Shown: positions 18,200 through 28,225, counted from the first letter of the stretch. The stretch is 64,000 nucleotides of DNA from Jannaschia sp. CCS1 (GCF_000013565.1 NC_007802.1:2728001-2792000), one strand, 5' to 3'. A program made the numbers and translations. Notes: generated by a model not told the origin, from the letters alone.

Positions 18200-19125
18200 G
18201 CCACCTCTGCCCCGCCAGCGGCCGTCTGCACGAACGCATCGGCGCATTTTTTGGTCAGCGTGCGGACACGGCCGATATAGGCCTGGCGCTCGGTCACGGA
18301 AATCACGCCACGCGCGTCCAGAAGGTTGAAGACGTGGCTGGCCTTAATCGCCTGATCATAGGCGGGCAGTGCCATGACGATCCGCCGCCCGGTCTTTGGG
18401 TCGGTGTCGGGTTGGTCAAGGATGCGGGCGCATTCTGCCTCTGCATCCTTGAAGTGCTGAAACAGAATGTCGGTGTCTGCCACGTCGAAGTTCCAGCGCG
18501 CATATTGCGCCTCGGCCTCGCGGAAGACATCGCCGTAGGTCAGCGGGATCGGAGCATCGGGATCGTTGAACGGCATCTCGTTGCCGTCGTCACAATCCAG
18601 CACATACATCGCCAGACGCTCCAACCCATAGGTCAGCTCGCCTGAGACAGGATGACAATCGTGGCCGCCGACCTGCTGGAAGTAGGTGAATTGCGAGACT
18701 TCCATGCCGTCGCACCATACCTCCCACCCCAGGCCCCAGGCGCCGAGGGTCGGGCTTTCCCAGTCGTCTTCCACAAACCGGATGTCATGCAGATCCATGT
18801 CGATCCCGATGGCGCGCAAGCTGCCGAGGTACAGCTCCTGCAGATCGGGCGGGGACGGCTTGATGATGACTTGATACTGATAATAGTGCTGCCACCGGTT
18901 CGGGCTGTCGCCATATCGCCCATCGGTCGGGCGGCGCGACGGCTGCACATAGGCCGCCGTCCAGGGCCGCGTGCCCAGGGACCGCAGGGTCGTTGCGGGG
19001 TGAAACGTGCCCGCCCCGACCTCCATGTCATAGGGTTGCAGGACCGCACAGCCCTTCGACGCCCAATACGCCTGAAGGCGCAGGATAATCTCCTGGAACG
19101 AGCGGGGGGCGGTGGGCTCAGTCAT
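18196..19125 (-). CDS. glyQ: Glycine--tRNA ligase alpha subunit
   Basis: The 309-residue catalytic alpha subunit forms glycyl-adenylate and charges tRNA-Gly with GlyS. It opens with [20 protein letters not shown] and has the class II motif-2 region [19 protein letters not shown]. Further typical stretches are [33 protein letters not shown] and [13 protein letters not shown] 19125 ([10 protein letters not shown]) fits the family N-terminus; a longer start at 19215 would add 30 unconserved residues. It heads the minus-strand unit glyQ-DUF6446-glyS. Confidence 0.97.
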   Translation of the reverse strand: MTEPTAPRSFQEIILRLQAYWASKGCAVLQPYDMEVGAGTFHPATTLRSLGTRPWTAAYVQPSRRPTDGRYGDSPNRWQHYYQYQVIIKPSPPDLQELYLGSLRAIGIDMDLHDIRFVEDDWESPTLGAWGLGWEVWCDGMEVSQFTYFQQVGGHDCHPVSGELTYGLERLAMYVLDCDDGNEMPFNDPDAPIPLTYGDVFREAEAQYARWNFDVADTDILFQHFKDAEAECARILDQPDTDPKTGRRIVMALPAYDQAIKASHVFNLLDARGVISVTERQAYIGRVRTLTKKCADAFVQTAAGGAEVA

Positions 19126-19377
19126 CGCGAGGGGCTCCGGGGCTGGTGCGGGTTTCGCGCGATGACTAGACGGGGCGGCGGGTCGGGTCAATGAACCGAC
19201 AGCCCCGGTCGACAACGCCGATGCGGGCCGACCTGCCGCATCTTGGCCACGCCTTGTGGAAAACTATTGCAAAACCGGGTGCAATCGCTGCAAGGCAGAG
19301 ATACGTTCCTGCGTGAATTGCGCATGGCACGCGACAGATGCGCGAACGGGTTTAAACGACAGGGTTTCAGAACAATT

Positions 19378-21135
19378 ATGGCGATGCGGTTTTTGCGAGG
19401 GCTCATGGCCCTGACGATTTTGGTTTTTGGGATAGCCGGGGCAGGATTTACCCCGGGCGCACAGGCGCAGACCCAGGTGTGGGTCCAGATCGAGGCGCAT
19501 CCGAACCTCGCTACCGCCGAGCAACGGGTGCGGGCCTATGCGCAGCTTGTGGAGAACGTGAATGGCTTTCGGGCCAATACCGGCCTTTATGCTGTGGCGC
19601 TGGGTCCCTATGATCCGGGCACGGGCCAGTTGGTGTTGCAACAGCTTTTGGGCCAGGGCCTTATCCCGCGTGACAGCTTCCTGGAAGACGGAGATCTCTA
19701 CGCTTCACAATTCTTCCCCGTCGCCGCAGGGGCCCTGGACGAGGCCGCTGAGACACCCGCCGAAGCGCCCATCGCGGAGGAAGCGCAAGAGGTCGCAGAG
19801 CCGGTCGTGCCCGATGAAACCCCGCAACAAGCACGTCAATCAGAAGCACAATTGACCCGGGAGCAGCGCGACGAGCTGCAGATCGCCCTGCAATGGTTCG
19901 GCTTTTACAACGGCGCGATCGACGGCGCGTTTGGCCCCGGCACCCGCGGCTCCATGCAGGCCTATCAAACCGACCGCAGGATGGAGCCCACCGGCATTCT
20001 GACCACCCGGCAACGGGCGCAGCTTCTGGAAGAATACCAGGGCGAATTGTCCGCACTGGGTATGCGCAACGTGCTGGACCAGCGCGCGGGCATCCAGATG
20101 GATCTGCCCCTCGCGATGGTGCAGTTCGACGCCGCCAACTTCCCCTTCTCGCAATATGAGGAGATCAACGACAGCGGCGTGCGGGTCATGCTGATCAGCC
20201 AACCCGGTGATCGCGCCACGCTTTTTGGTCTGTATGAGATCATGCAAACCCTCGACATCGTGCCACTTGAAGGCGAGCGTCAGCGGGGCAGCGACAGCTT
20301 TTTGCTGACCGGTCAGTCCGCCTCCCTGCGCAGCCACACCGAAGCCCGGCTTGTGGGCGGTGCCGTCAAAGGGTTCACCCTGATCTGGGAGCCCTCCGCC
20401 GATGCACAGATGGCGCGGGTTCTGCCGATGATGCAGGCCAGCTTCCAGGCCGTCGAAGGGGCGCTGGACCCCGCCGCCGTCCCTGAGGGGCTGGATGAAA
20501 GTGTCGATATGGTCTCGGGCCTGACCGTCCGTCGCCCGGATCTTGTACGCACGGGCTTCTTTCTGGACGCAAGCGGGACGGTGCTGACAACCACCGAAGT
20601 TGTCGGCCAATGTGACCAGATCCTGATAGACAACGCTTATGAGGCGTCCGTCAGCTACCGCGACGACGCGCTTGGTATCGCCGTGCTGAGCCCGGCACAG
20701 CAATTGGCCCCCCTCGGCTTTGCCCGTCTGGTCGCTGAACCGGCCCGCCTGCGCGCGGATATTGCCGTGGCGGGGTATCCGTTCGGCGGCGCCTTGTCGT
20801 CGGCCTCAACCTCGTTTGGCAGCCTCGCGGACCTGCGCGGCGTGAACGGCGAGGAGACGATCCAACGCCTGTCCGTGAACACCGCCGACACGGAGGCCGG
20901 TGGCCCCGTGCTGGATCAAAGCGGCAATGTCATTGGCATGATCCTTCCGGGCACCGTGGGCGATCGCACCCTGCCCTCGGACGTGACGCTGGCGCTGCGC
21001 GCGGATCAGTTGATCGGCGTGCTGCAAGCGGCGGGCGTCGGTGTGACGGCAGCGCAGCCTGCGGGCGTGTTGAACCGCGAAAACATCAGCCGCGAGGCCG
21101 CAGATATGACGGTGCGTGTCAGCTGCTGGAATTGA
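19378..21135 (+). CDS. Secreted SPOR-like/peptidoglycan-binding protein with inactive trypsin-like domain
   Basis: 585 residues from ATG 19378. A signal peptide ends at GAQA|QTQ (about residue 30). Residues ~31-115 are SPOR-like (WVQIEAHPNLATAEQRVRAY). Residues ~158-222 are a peptidoglycan_binding_1 repeat (LQWFGFYNGAIDGAFGPGTR). A central region follows, and a trypsin/HtrA-like fold occupies ~380-580. The three catalytic positions are all changed: the His site reads VLTTTEVV (E407), the Asp site DDALGIAVL (G433), and the Ser site TEAGGP (A507). It is therefore predicted to bind the cell wall in the periplasm without cleaving protein. The reading extends upstream to 19243, but only the chosen start gives a clean signal peptide. 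It is a single-gene unit with its own terminator. Confidence 0.85.
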   Translation: MAMRFLRGLMALTILVFGIAGAGFTPGAQAQTQVWVQIEAHPNLATAEQRVRAYAQLVENVNGFRANTGLYAVALGPYDPGTGQLVLQQLLGQGLIPRDSFLEDGDLYASQFFPVAAGALDEAAETPAEAPIAEEAQEVAEPVVPDETPQQARQSEAQLTREQRDELQIALQWFGFYNGAIDGAFGPGTRGSMQAYQTDRRMEPTGILTTRQRAQLLEEYQGELSALGMRNVLDQRAGIQMDLPLAMVQFDAANFPFSQYEEINDSGVRVMLISQPGDRATLFGLYEIMQTLDIVPLEGERQRGSDSFLLTGQSASLRSHTEARLVGGAVKGFTLIWEPSADAQMARVLPMMQASFQAVEGALDPAAVPEGLDESVDMVSGLTVRRPDLVRTGFFLDASGTVLTTTEVVGQCDQILIDNAYEASVSYRDDALGIAVLSPAQQLAPLGFARLVAEPARLRADIAVAGYPFGGALSSASTSFGSLADLRGVNGEETIQRLSVNTADTEAGGPVLDQSGNVIGMILPGTVGDRTLPSDVTLALRADQLIGVLQAAGVGVTAAQPAGVLNRENISREAADMTVRVSCWN

Positions 21136-21186
21136 CCACGCAAGCGGGTGGGAATACGCCCCTCACCTTGTACGCAAAAGACAATC

Positions 21187-21212
21187 GGCCGGGCCCCTTG
21201 CCCGGCCTTTTT
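21187..21212 (+). terminator. Rho-independent terminator
   Basis: GGCCGGGC (21187-21194) pairs with GCCCGGCC (21200-21207) over a five-base loop and runs into TTTTT. It closes the pseudoprotease gene and separates it from cobS. Confidence 0.88.
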
Positions 21213-21306
21213 GGTAGGCGCACGCGGCTACGTCCCCTTCCCCTTGCAGCCCCCCGAGATATGTTGCATCCCGACGCGACGAGATATTCTAGAAATTGAG
21301 GGCACC

Positions 21307-22296
21307 ATGGCCGACGGCACCAGCTTGAGCATCGATGCAAAACCCACTGAGGAATTCTCGGTCCGTGAGGTCTTTGGCATCGACACCGATATGAAGGTGA
21401 AAGGCTTTGCCGAGCCGACTGATCGCGTGCCTGCAATTGACCCGACCTACAAGTTCGACCCCGACACCACCCTCGCGATCCTCGCGGGCTATGGCTACAA
21501 CCGCCGCGTCATGGTGCAGGGCTACCACGGCACCGGTAAATCAACGCATATTGAACAGGTCGGTGCACGCCTAAACTGGCCCACCGTTCGGGTGAACCTC
21601 GACAGCCACATCTCCCGCATCGACCTGATCGGCAAGGATGCCATCAAGCTGCGCGACGGCAAGCAGGTGACGGAGTTCCACGAAGGCATCCTGCCCTGGG
21701 CCCTGCGCAACCCCGTGGCCATCGTATTCGACGAATATGATGCAGGCCGCGCCGACGTGATGTTTGTGATCCAGCGCGTGCTGGAGACGGATGGCAAGCT
21801 GACCCTGATGGACCAGAACGAGATCATCACGCCCAACCCGTGCTTCCGCCTCTTTGCGACCGCCAACACCGTGGGTCTGGGCGACACGACGGGCCTTTAC
21901 CACGGCACGCAGCAGATCAACCAGGCACAGATGGACCGCTGGTCGCTGGTGGCGACGCTCAACTACCTGCGCCATGACGCTGAGGTGAATATCGTTCTGG
22001 CAAAATGCCCGCATTACAACACGGAAACCGGGCGCAAGACGATGAACCAGATGGTCACCGTGGCTGATCTGACGCGGACGGCCTTCATGAACGGAGAGCT
22101 GTCGACGGTGATGTCACCGCGCACGGTCATCAACTGGGCGCAAAACGCCGAGATATTCCGTGATGTGGGCTATGCCTTCCGGGTGTCGTTCCTCAACAAA
22201 TGCGACGAGCTGGAGCGCCAGACCGTGGCTGAGTTCTATCAGCGCTGCTTCGATGAAGAGCTGCCGGAGAGTGCGGCGTCGATGTCGCTTGGCTAA
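21307..22296 (+). CDS. cobS: Cobaltochelatase AAA+ subunit CobS
   Basis: The 329-residue AAA+ ATPase has Walker [14 protein letters not shown], Walker [12 protein letters not shown] and sensor region [14 protein letters not shown]. The family N-terminus [17 protein letters not shown] is also present. In aerobic cobalamin synthesis, CobS and CobT form the chaperone-like complex that drives Co2+ insertion into hydrogenobyrinic acid a,c-diamide by CobN. cobN is not in the window. ATG 21307 gives the standard length; an upstream in-frame start would precede the promoter-sized gap after the terminator. cobT follows about 4 kb downstream on the same strand. Confidence 0.95.
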   Translation: MADGTSLSIDAKPTEEFSVREVFGIDTDMKVKGFAEPTDRVPAIDPTYKFDPDTTLAILAGYGYNRRVMVQGYHGTGKSTHIEQVGARLNWPTVRVNLDSHISRIDLIGKDAIKLRDGKQVTEFHEGILPWALRNPVAIVFDEYDAGRADVMFVIQRVLETDGKLTLMDQNEIITPNPCFRLFATANTVGLGDTTGLYHGTQQINQAQMDRWSLVATLNYLRHDAEVNIVLAKCPHYNTETGRKTMNQMVTVADLTRTAFMNGELSTVMSPRTVINWAQNAEIFRDVGYAFRVSFLNKCDELERQTVAEFYQRCFDEELPESAASMSLG

Positions 22297-22588
22297 ACCA
22301 CCGGATCCTGCCACCCCGCGCAACACACGTTTGGGGCGGTGGATCTGGGTCACGATTACCGTGATCGCTGTGGTGCAGGTTGCGCCGTCATTGTTCATCG
22401 TCTTTCAGCGCGGCATCGCGGGCAGTTTTGACTGGATAGGCTACATCATCTTCCAATTGGGCACTCTGATCGTGCCGCTGGCGATTGGCTGTCTGGGCTT
22501 GCTCTTTCGTCGCAACCGCGGCCTCGGGTTCTTCATCGTATCGGTTTTAGCGTTCGTGTTCAGTAGCTTGGGCAGCCTTACCCAATGA
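22271..22588 (+). CDS. Small membrane protein overlapping the cobS end
   Basis: About 105 residues. A basic N-terminus ([20 protein letters not shown]) is followed by three hydrophobic segments: [40 protein letters not shown] and [16 protein letters not shown]. The start is unclear: GTG 22271 has GGAG upstream at tight spacing, and TTG 22289 would begin [12 protein letters not shown]. Both overlap the cobS 3' end, which suggests coupled translation. I do not recognise the family. Confidence 0.6.
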   Translation: MRRRCRLAKPPDPATPRNTRLGRWIWVTITVIAVVQVAPSLFIVFQRGIAGSFDWIGYIIFQLGTLIVPLAIGCLGLLFRRNRGLGFFIVSVLAFVFSSLGSLTQ

Positions 22589-22664
22589 GCGTCCGCAGAT
22601 TGCTGTTGGGTCTGGCCCATTTTTCCCCTCGACCGATGCCCACCGTCGTGGCCTAATATCCGGC

Positions 22665-23168
22665 ATGAAAGCCGTGGTCCTCCTCCCCCTTCTCGTCCTT
22701 GCGGCCTGTCAGACGGCCTATGCACCGGGGCAAACCGTGACCCTTGCGGGCGGAGAGGTCTGCACCGTCCTTGGCCCGGATCCGCAGGGCACGCGGCTGA
22801 CCTGTCCCACGCTCGGGGTCATCGTGGCCGACATCCGAACACCCGATATCAACGGGCAGATCGCCCCGATCAACGCAACCCTCAACCCCGAGCTTGTGCC
22901 CGGCACGGGCATCCAGTTGAGCGATGTGCCGGGCGCGCCGCGCATCCCCGCAATCCCCACGATCCCGCAATCCGAGGCTGAGGCCGCCTGCCGTGCTGGC
23001 CAATATGCCCAGAGCCGCGTGCGGGGGGCCGCCGAAGGCGCTGCGCTGGGGGCTGTGGGACTACCCGGAAATACGCTGGGGATCATCCGCCGAAGCCAGG
23101 AAATCGCCCGCCGTATCGAGGGTCGGCCGGCGCCCGCGGGCGCTGCAGATCCCTGCGCGGGTCTGTAG
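22665..23168 (+). CDS. Putative lipoprotein
   Basis: The 167-residue protein has a lipoprotein signal MKAVVLLPLLVLAACQTAYA with lipobox LAAC (Cys15). The mature part has a Cys-containing segment (GGEVCTVLGPDPQGTRLTCP), a Pro/Ile-rich stretch (GAPRIPAIPTIPQSE), and a helical segment with small residues (RGAAEGAALGAVGLPGNTLG) that could insert in or cross a membrane. It is the second small ORF in the cobS-cobT interval. No family recognised. Confidence 0.72.
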   Translation: MKAVVLLPLLVLAACQTAYAPGQTVTLAGGEVCTVLGPDPQGTRLTCPTLGVIVADIRTPDINGQIAPINATLNPELVPGTGIQLSDVPGAPRIPAIPTIPQSEAEAACRAGQYAQSRVRGAAEGAALGAVGLPGNTLGIIRRSQEIARRIEGRPAPAGAADPCAGL

Positions 23169-23270
23169 CTGTGAGCCGAATACCGCCGGGCGATGGCAAA
23201 ACATGGCCGATCCTCACGATTATTTGAGTTTGTTAACACTTTGTTTGTGAACGCGCGCCATGTTAGGTGG

Positions 23271-23504
23271 ATGAACGGGACATTGCACCTTCTCCTGGCC
23301 GGGTTCACAGCTGGCATTCTCGCCGCCGCGATGGCTTTCGTTGCCGATTTCAGCTGGCTTGCAGCCTTCGGCTTCTACGTTCTGGGCGGGAATATCGGTC
23401 TGCTTTTTACCGCTATGCTGATGGCCCGGGCAAGGTCCGATACGGATATTGAAGCCCACACGATTGAGGCCTATAGCGCAAAGGCTTGCACTGAAGAGGG
23501 TTGA
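23271..23504 (+). CDS. Small two-helix membrane protein
   Basis: About 77 residues from ATG 23271, with AGGT just upstream. Two hydrophobic segments, TLHLLLAGFTAGILAAAMAF and FGFYVLGGNIGLLFTAMLM, are followed by a polar tail. An in-frame ATG at 23193 would add 26 residues across AT-rich, promoter-like sequence. Its stop overlaps the longest possible reading of the next gene. Function unknown. Confidence 0.6.
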   Translation: MNGTLHLLLAGFTAGILAAAMAFVADFSWLAAFGFYVLGGNIGLLFTAMLMARARSDTDIEAHTIEAYSAKACTEEG

Positions 23505-23572
23505 CGCGCCTGCAAACGGCGCCGTTTCTCCACCCGATTGACGCGGCCCGCCGCCGCGGTCATCGTCCGGTC

Positions 23573-24526
23573 ATGATCCATCCAAATTCAGATGCCATCT
23601 CGGCTGCCGCCCCGCTGATCGCGCCCCATATCCGCACAACCCCGATTCTGACCGTTGAAGCGGCTGCGCTATCGCTCCCTGTTCCGATCACGCTGAAGCT
23701 GGAGCACACTCAGATCACCGGCTCGTTCAAACTGCGCGGCGCGTTCTACAACATGCTGACCCGCGATGTGCCCGCGGCTGGTGTCGTTGCGGCCTCCGGC
23801 GGGAACCACGGCGCGGCTGTGGCCTATGCGGCCACGGCGCTGGGGCATAAAAGCCGCATCTTCGTGCCCGCCACCATCGCCAAGGAAGAAAAACTCAAAC
23901 GGATGAGGGATTTCGGGGCAGAGGTCGTCCTGACCGAAGGCTCTGTCGGGGCCTGTATGGAGGACTACGCGGCCTACGCCGAGACGTCCGGCGCGCTCTC
24001 TGTCCATCCCTACGATACGATCCCCACGTTGACGGGCCAGGGCACGCTCGCGCGCGAAATCGAACAGCAGATGACGGAAGCCGATCTGGGCGGCATCGAC
24101 ACCATCCTCGTCTCGACCGGGGGCGGCGGGCTGATTGGCGGTATCTCCGCGTGGTTCCGCGACCGGATCAAGGTCGTCTCGATCGAGACAGAAGGGACAA
24201 ATACGCTAGAGAGATCCCTGCGGGAGGGACCGGATCTCGACGTGCCCGCCAGCGGGATTGCGGCGGGATCACTGGGGGGGCCGCGCCTGGGGATCGACAG
24301 CTACGCGTTGATCAAGGCCTTCGTGGATGAGGCGATCATCTTACCCGACACAGAGGTTTTCACCGCCGCCAAGCGATTGTGGGACGGCACGCGCCTGATC
24401 GGAGAGCCCGGCAGCGCCGTGGCCCTCGCCGCCCTCACCTCCGGCGCTTACGTGCCCGAAAAGGACGAACGCGTCTGCGTGGTCCTTTGCGGCGGCAATG
24501 CAGAGCCCGATTGGTTCGCGACATGA
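23573..24526 (+). CDS. Threonine/serine dehydratase family PLP enzyme
   Basis: The 317-residue fold-type II PLP enzyme has the Schiff-base lysine in ITGSFKLRGAFYNML, the SGGNHG substrate loop (VAASGGNHGAAVAYA), and the PLP phosphate-binding VSTGGGGLIGGI. It has no C-terminal ACT domain, so it resembles catabolic TdcB-type or serine racemase-like dehydratases rather than biosynthetic IlvA. It probably deaminates threonine or serine to the 2-oxo acid; specificity cannot be read from sequence. ATG 23573 (MIHPNSDAISAAAP) matches the family start. Its stop overlaps the next start as ATGA. Confidence 0.88.
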   Translation: MIHPNSDAISAAAPLIAPHIRTTPILTVEAAALSLPVPITLKLEHTQITGSFKLRGAFYNMLTRDVPAAGVVAASGGNHGAAVAYAATALGHKSRIFVPATIAKEEKLKRMRDFGAEVVLTEGSVGACMEDYAAYAETSGALSVHPYDTIPTLTGQGTLAREIEQQMTEADLGGIDTILVSTGGGGLIGGISAWFRDRIKVVSIETEGTNTLERSLREGPDLDVPASGIAAGSLGGPRLGIDSYALIKAFVDEAIILPDTEVFTAAKRLWDGTRLIGEPGSAVALAALTSGAYVPEKDERVCVVLCGGNAEPDWFAT

Positions 24527-24969
24527 GGGGGACGGCCATGGCCGCCCTCCTCTGCCTCCCGTCCGCTGCAATCGCACAATCTGATCTCAGCGCAGAGCTG
24601 GCCGACACACTCGCGCCCGTGGCGGAGGTCGAAAGCCTTGGCGCAACCCTCACCTGCACCGCGCTATACCGGTCGCTGTCGCTCCTCTTCGGATCGCAGA
24701 GTGAAAATTTTGAGGATTTTCAATCCCGCGAAGGCGCCATGGCGTCCCTCTCCGGCGTGCTTTGGGCCCGAAGTCCGGATGGCGCAGGACAATCCCCCGA
24801 TGACGTCTTTGCCGTCCTGTTGCCTCTGATCAATGCGGCCACGGACCAGTATCTCGCGCACATGGACGCCCTTTCCCTGATCGACGGCACGCCCTTCGAC
24901 GATCAGCTTCTGGGGCAGATCGACTATTGTAACGCGATTTTTGATAGCTTGGACACAGGCGCGGAATAA
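24523..24969 (+). CDS. Small secreted protein, coupled to the dehydratase
   Basis: The 148-residue protein has a short signal peptide (MRGTAMAALLCLPSAAIA|QS). The ATG overlaps the dehydratase stop as ATGA, implying translational coupling. The mature protein is acidic, probably helical, with single Cys residues near the start (LTCTALY) and end (DYCNAIF) that might form a disulfide. No family recognised; the location suggests a periplasmic role unrelated to the dehydratase reaction. Confidence 0.72.
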   Translation: MRGTAMAALLCLPSAAIAQSDLSAELADTLAPVAEVESLGATLTCTALYRSLSLLFGSQSENFEDFQSREGAMASLSGVLWARSPDGAGQSPDDVFAVLLPLINAATDQYLAHMDALSLIDGTPFDDQLLGQIDYCNAIFDSLDTGAE

Positions 24970-24971
24970 CG

Positions 24972-24993
24972 TCACGAATTACATTATTCGTGA
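24972..24993. other. Perfect 8-bp dyad just past a stop codon
   Basis: TCACGAAT (24972-24979) and ATTCGTGA (24986-24993) are exact inverted repeats separated by six bases, starting two bases past the preceding stop and followed by only three T. It could be a weak terminator or an operator for the gene starting at 25084. Confidence 0.45.
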
Positions 24994-25083
24994 TTTGGGT
25001 CCCCGCCTCGCCCCTGCTACGGTTCTCGCTGAGGGGCAGGCGTTTGCATGATCGGCCCCCGGAACACGTAAAAGGGGAACACC

Positions 25084-25497
25084 ATGCGTCTTGCAATGAC
25101 GTCTGCTGTGGCTTTGGCCGCAACACTACCCTTGTCACTCACGACACCCGCCACCGCTTCACCGCTGAACTGGCCAGATTCAGGCGAGCCGATGGCGATG
25201 CATTGCGCCGCCGTTCTGCACGCCTATGGGCAGGCCTATGCGATGGCCGCAGACCTCAGCGGGCAAGAGGCGACGCCGGTGGGCGCTCTGCCGGCGGGTC
25301 TGTTGCAACAGGCGGGCGGCGACACGCGATTGCCGGATATCACGTTGGCCGCGGAGGCCTACCTGACCCATGCGGAAAGCGTCGCGCGCACCAGTTTCTA
25401 CCCCGCTCTGATCGGTGACGGGACGCCGTATCTGGCCGACGATGGGCGGGAATTGGTCGTGGCGGTTCAGACCTGCGTGGCGCAGTTCGGCCTTTAA
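25084..25497 (+). CDS. Small secreted hypothetical protein
   Basis: The 137-residue protein has a signal peptide (RLAMTSAVALAATLPLSLTT, cleaved near ATAS|PL). The mature part has MHCAAVLHAYGQAYAMAAD near the start and VQTCVAQFGL at the end, so one disulfide is possible. The start has AAAGGGG upstream. I do not recognise a family; several proteins of this interval share the same plan of about 100-150 residues with a Cys at each end. Confidence 0.72.
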   Translation: MRLAMTSAVALAATLPLSLTTPATASPLNWPDSGEPMAMHCAAVLHAYGQAYAMAADLSGQEATPVGALPAGLLQQAGGDTRLPDITLAAEAYLTHAESVARTSFYPALIGDGTPYLADDGRELVVAVQTCVAQFGL

Positions 25498-25615
25498 CGA
25501 CGGGCTGGTATCAGGCTGGCGGCCGATGCCCTTGGGCAAATGACGCGGTGTGCGGACTGGACAGGTCCTTGGCGATTGGCGATGACTACATCCATCGTCA
25601 ACGGACCTTGTGACC

Positions 25616-26293
25616 ATGAAGTTTGCTGTCCTCCTCCTCCTCGACCTTATGCTCATCTTTCCGGCTCAGGCGCAGACGTCGGAGGACGACGCGTTCCCCC
25701 GCCTGATCGACAGCCTCTGCCTTGACCTGATCGAGGACCGACGTGGGTGCGAAACGGCTGTTCTTGTGGTCTCGGATGAGTATGAGGATACGGCTGACCT
25801 CTTTGTCCTGAGCCACGACCTAAGCGATGACCTGAGCGACGGCCGCGCGATAGAGCCGCAGGATATCGTGCTGGTCGTCCATGAAGTTGCCTATTCCGGT
25901 GAGCACTTGGGTCAATCAGCAGGCCTTGCGCGATCGCCCAGTGGCGCACTTCTGATCCAGGAAGAACAGACCGCCGTTGGGCGCACGCCATGGATTCAGT
26001 TGCTGACCGTCATTCATCGAGATGACCGGCTTCTGGTCGAGCGCCAGACCTATTCCACCTACGACCGGGCCATCGGCGGGGGCCTGTCTTGCGACATGAA
26101 CTTCCTGACTGGAGACTGGCTGGTGAACGCCGACCGGGTCGTCCCGGAAACGGGTGTCGTCATCTATGACGTCTCGGACAGCGGCCAGATTGCGGGCACC
26201 CGCCTCGCCCTTGCAGACTGGTCCGTCGACCGGGGCCTGCCTGCCCCCTGCGAGGCTGCGCTGGACGCCTGGTTTGCGGCTGCCCCGCGGTAA
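25616..26293 (+). CDS. Secreted hypothetical protein
   Basis: About 225 residues from ATG 25616 (GTG 25610 is possible). A signal peptide KFAVLLLLDLMLIFPAQAQ opens it. The mature protein is acidic, with Cys pairs in SLCLDLIEDRRGCE and later single Cys in GGLSCDMNF and PAPCEAAL. A central beta-rich region (DIVLVVHEVAYSGEHLGQSA, LLTVIHRDDRLLVERQTYS) suggests a globular periplasmic fold. It ends 51 bp before cobT. Function unknown. Confidence 0.75.
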   Translation: MKFAVLLLLDLMLIFPAQAQTSEDDAFPRLIDSLCLDLIEDRRGCETAVLVVSDEYEDTADLFVLSHDLSDDLSDGRAIEPQDIVLVVHEVAYSGEHLGQSAGLARSPSGALLIQEEQTAVGRTPWIQLLTVIHRDDRLLVERQTYSTYDRAIGGGLSCDMNFLTGDWLVNADRVVPETGVVIYDVSDSGQIAGTRLALADWSVDRGLPAPCEAALDAWFAAAPR

Positions 26294-26344
26294 AAGCGCC
26301 CCGCAGCACTTGCCCTTGCTCCTGTGTCGGTCCAGATATCGGGG

Positions 26345-28225
26345 ATGAGCAAGTTCAACCCCTCCGACAACCCCGCCGACCCGTTCAAGAAGGCGCTCGC
26401 CGACGCGACGCGGGTGATGGCCGATGATCCTGAACTGGCGGTGACATACACGGTGGACCCGCCCGGGCTCAGCGGCGATAGCGTGCGCTTGCCCCAGGTC
26501 AGCCGCCGGATGACCCGGGAGGAAGTCTTGCTGGCCCGCGGCACGGCCGACGCGCTGGCGCTGCGCCACAAATACCACGACCATGGCACCGCCAGCCGTT
26601 ATGCCCCCCAGGGCGCGATGGCGCGCGACCTGATGGACGCAATGGAAAGCGCCCGGTGCGAGGCCATGGGGGCCCGCGACATGCCCGGCACTGCCAGCAA
26701 CATTGACGCCAAGATCGGCAATGAGGCGCGGCGAAAGGGCTATGGAGAGATCCGCGACGCCACCGACGCCCCCCTATCCACTGCGGCGGGCTATCTGATC
26801 CGGCACCTCGCTACGGGGCGCGATCTGCCGCCTGAGGCGGCCAATGTCATGGAGCTCTGGCGCGGATTTATCGAGGATCGCTGCGACGGCACGTTGGAGG
26901 ATTTGCAGGACGTTCTGTCCAACCAGACCTCGTTTGCGAAATTCGCCCGGCAGTTGATTGATGATCTGGGGTATGGCGACCAATTGGGCGACGATCCCGA
27001 CGATATCGATGAGGATGCCGAGGACGACGCGGGCGAGGACAGCGAAGACGACGCGCCGGACTCGACCGGTGAGGACGACAATGATGACGAGGAGGCGGAA
27101 GCCTCTCCCGAGCGGTCCCAGGAAGAGCAGCAGGACGCCTCCCAGGCTCAGGTCGAAATGGACGACAACGGCGAGATGGAAGAGGCCGAGGAGCAGGAAT
27201 TGCCCGACGGCGAGGCCCCGCAAGAGCCTTTGCCGCCTGCCCCCCACTCCGACGCGGACCCGGATTACGTGGTGTTTTCCACGGAAAACGACGAGGAAAT
27301 CGCCGCAGAGGATTTGGCGGAGGCGCAGGAATTGGAACGCCTGCGGGCCTATCTGGACCAGCAGCTGGACCCGCTGAAGGGCGCAGTCTCGCGCCTTGCG
27401 AACAAATTGCAGCGCCGCTTGCAGGCGCAACAGAACCGATCCTGGGAGTTTGACCGCGAGGAAGGCATTCTGGATGCGGGGCGCCTCGCGCGCGTTGTGG
27501 CGAACCCGACCACGCCCCTGTCGTTTAAGGTCGAACACGACACAGAGTTCCGGGACACGGTCGTGACGCTGCTGCTGGACAATTCCGGCTCCATGCGCGG
27601 GCGACCGATTTCCATTGCCGCAATCTGCGCGGACGTGCTGGCCCGAACCCTGGAGCGCTGCGGCGTGAAGGTGGAAATTCTGGGCTTCACGACGCGCGCC
27701 TGGAAGGGCGGTAAGGCGCGGGAGGAATGGTTGGGCGAAGGGCGACCACAGCAGCCCGGACGCCTGAACGACCTACGCCATATCGTCTATAAGTCTGCCG
27801 ATGCGCCGTGGCGACGGGTGCGCGACAATCTTGGCCTGATGATGAAAGAGGGCCTGCTGAAGGAAAATATCGACGGCGAGGCACTGGAATGGGCGCACCG
27901 ACGGATGGTGGGCCGCACAGAGGCGCGCAAGATCCTGATGGTGATCTCGGACGGGGCGCCGGTCGATGACAGTACGCTGTCGGTGAACCCCGCGAACTAT
28001 CTGGAAAAGCACCTGCGTGACGTGATCGCCATGGTCGAAAAGCGCCGCGCGGTGGAGCTGTTGGCGATTGGCATCGGCCATGACGTCACCCGCTATTATG
28101 AGCGGGCGGTGACAATCACCGATGCGGAGCAATTGGCGGGGGCCATCACAGAGCAGCTTGCATCCTTGTTTGATGCTGATCCCCGTGCGCGGGCCCGCGT
28201 GATGGGGATGAAACGGGCGGGCTGA
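26345..28225 (+). CDS. cobT: Cobaltochelatase subunit CobT
   Basis: The 626-residue partner of CobS has an N-terminal CobT domain (about 1-215; [20 protein letters not shown]), a highly acidic linker (about 215-340, runs of D and E), and a C-terminal von Willebrand A domain with the metal-site motif [13 protein letters not shown] and [11 protein letters not shown]. With CobS it powers cobalt insertion by CobN in aerobic B12 synthesis. ATG 26345 ([14 protein letters not shown]) matches the family. Lack of direct contiguity with cobS is unusual only in the number of unrelated small genes between. Confidence 0.95.
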   Translation: MSKFNPSDNPADPFKKALADATRVMADDPELAVTYTVDPPGLSGDSVRLPQVSRRMTREEVLLARGTADALALRHKYHDHGTASRYAPQGAMARDLMDAMESARCEAMGARDMPGTASNIDAKIGNEARRKGYGEIRDATDAPLSTAAGYLIRHLATGRDLPPEAANVMELWRGFIEDRCDGTLEDLQDVLSNQTSFAKFARQLIDDLGYGDQLGDDPDDIDEDAEDDAGEDSEDDAPDSTGEDDNDDEEAEASPERSQEEQQDASQAQVEMDDNGEMEEAEEQELPDGEAPQEPLPPAPHSDADPDYVVFSTENDEEIAAEDLAEAQELERLRAYLDQQLDPLKGAVSRLANKLQRRLQAQQNRSWEFDREEGILDAGRLARVVANPTTPLSFKVEHDTEFRDTVVTLLLDNSGSMRGRPISIAAICADVLARTLERCGVKVEILGFTTRAWKGGKAREEWLGEGRPQQPGRLNDLRHIVYKSADAPWRRVRDNLGLMMKEGLLKENIDGEALEWAHRRMVGRTEARKILMVISDGAPVDDSTLSVNPANYLEKHLRDVIAMVEKRRAVELLAIGIGHDVTRYYERAVTITDAEQLAGAITEQLASLFDADPRARARVMGMKRAG

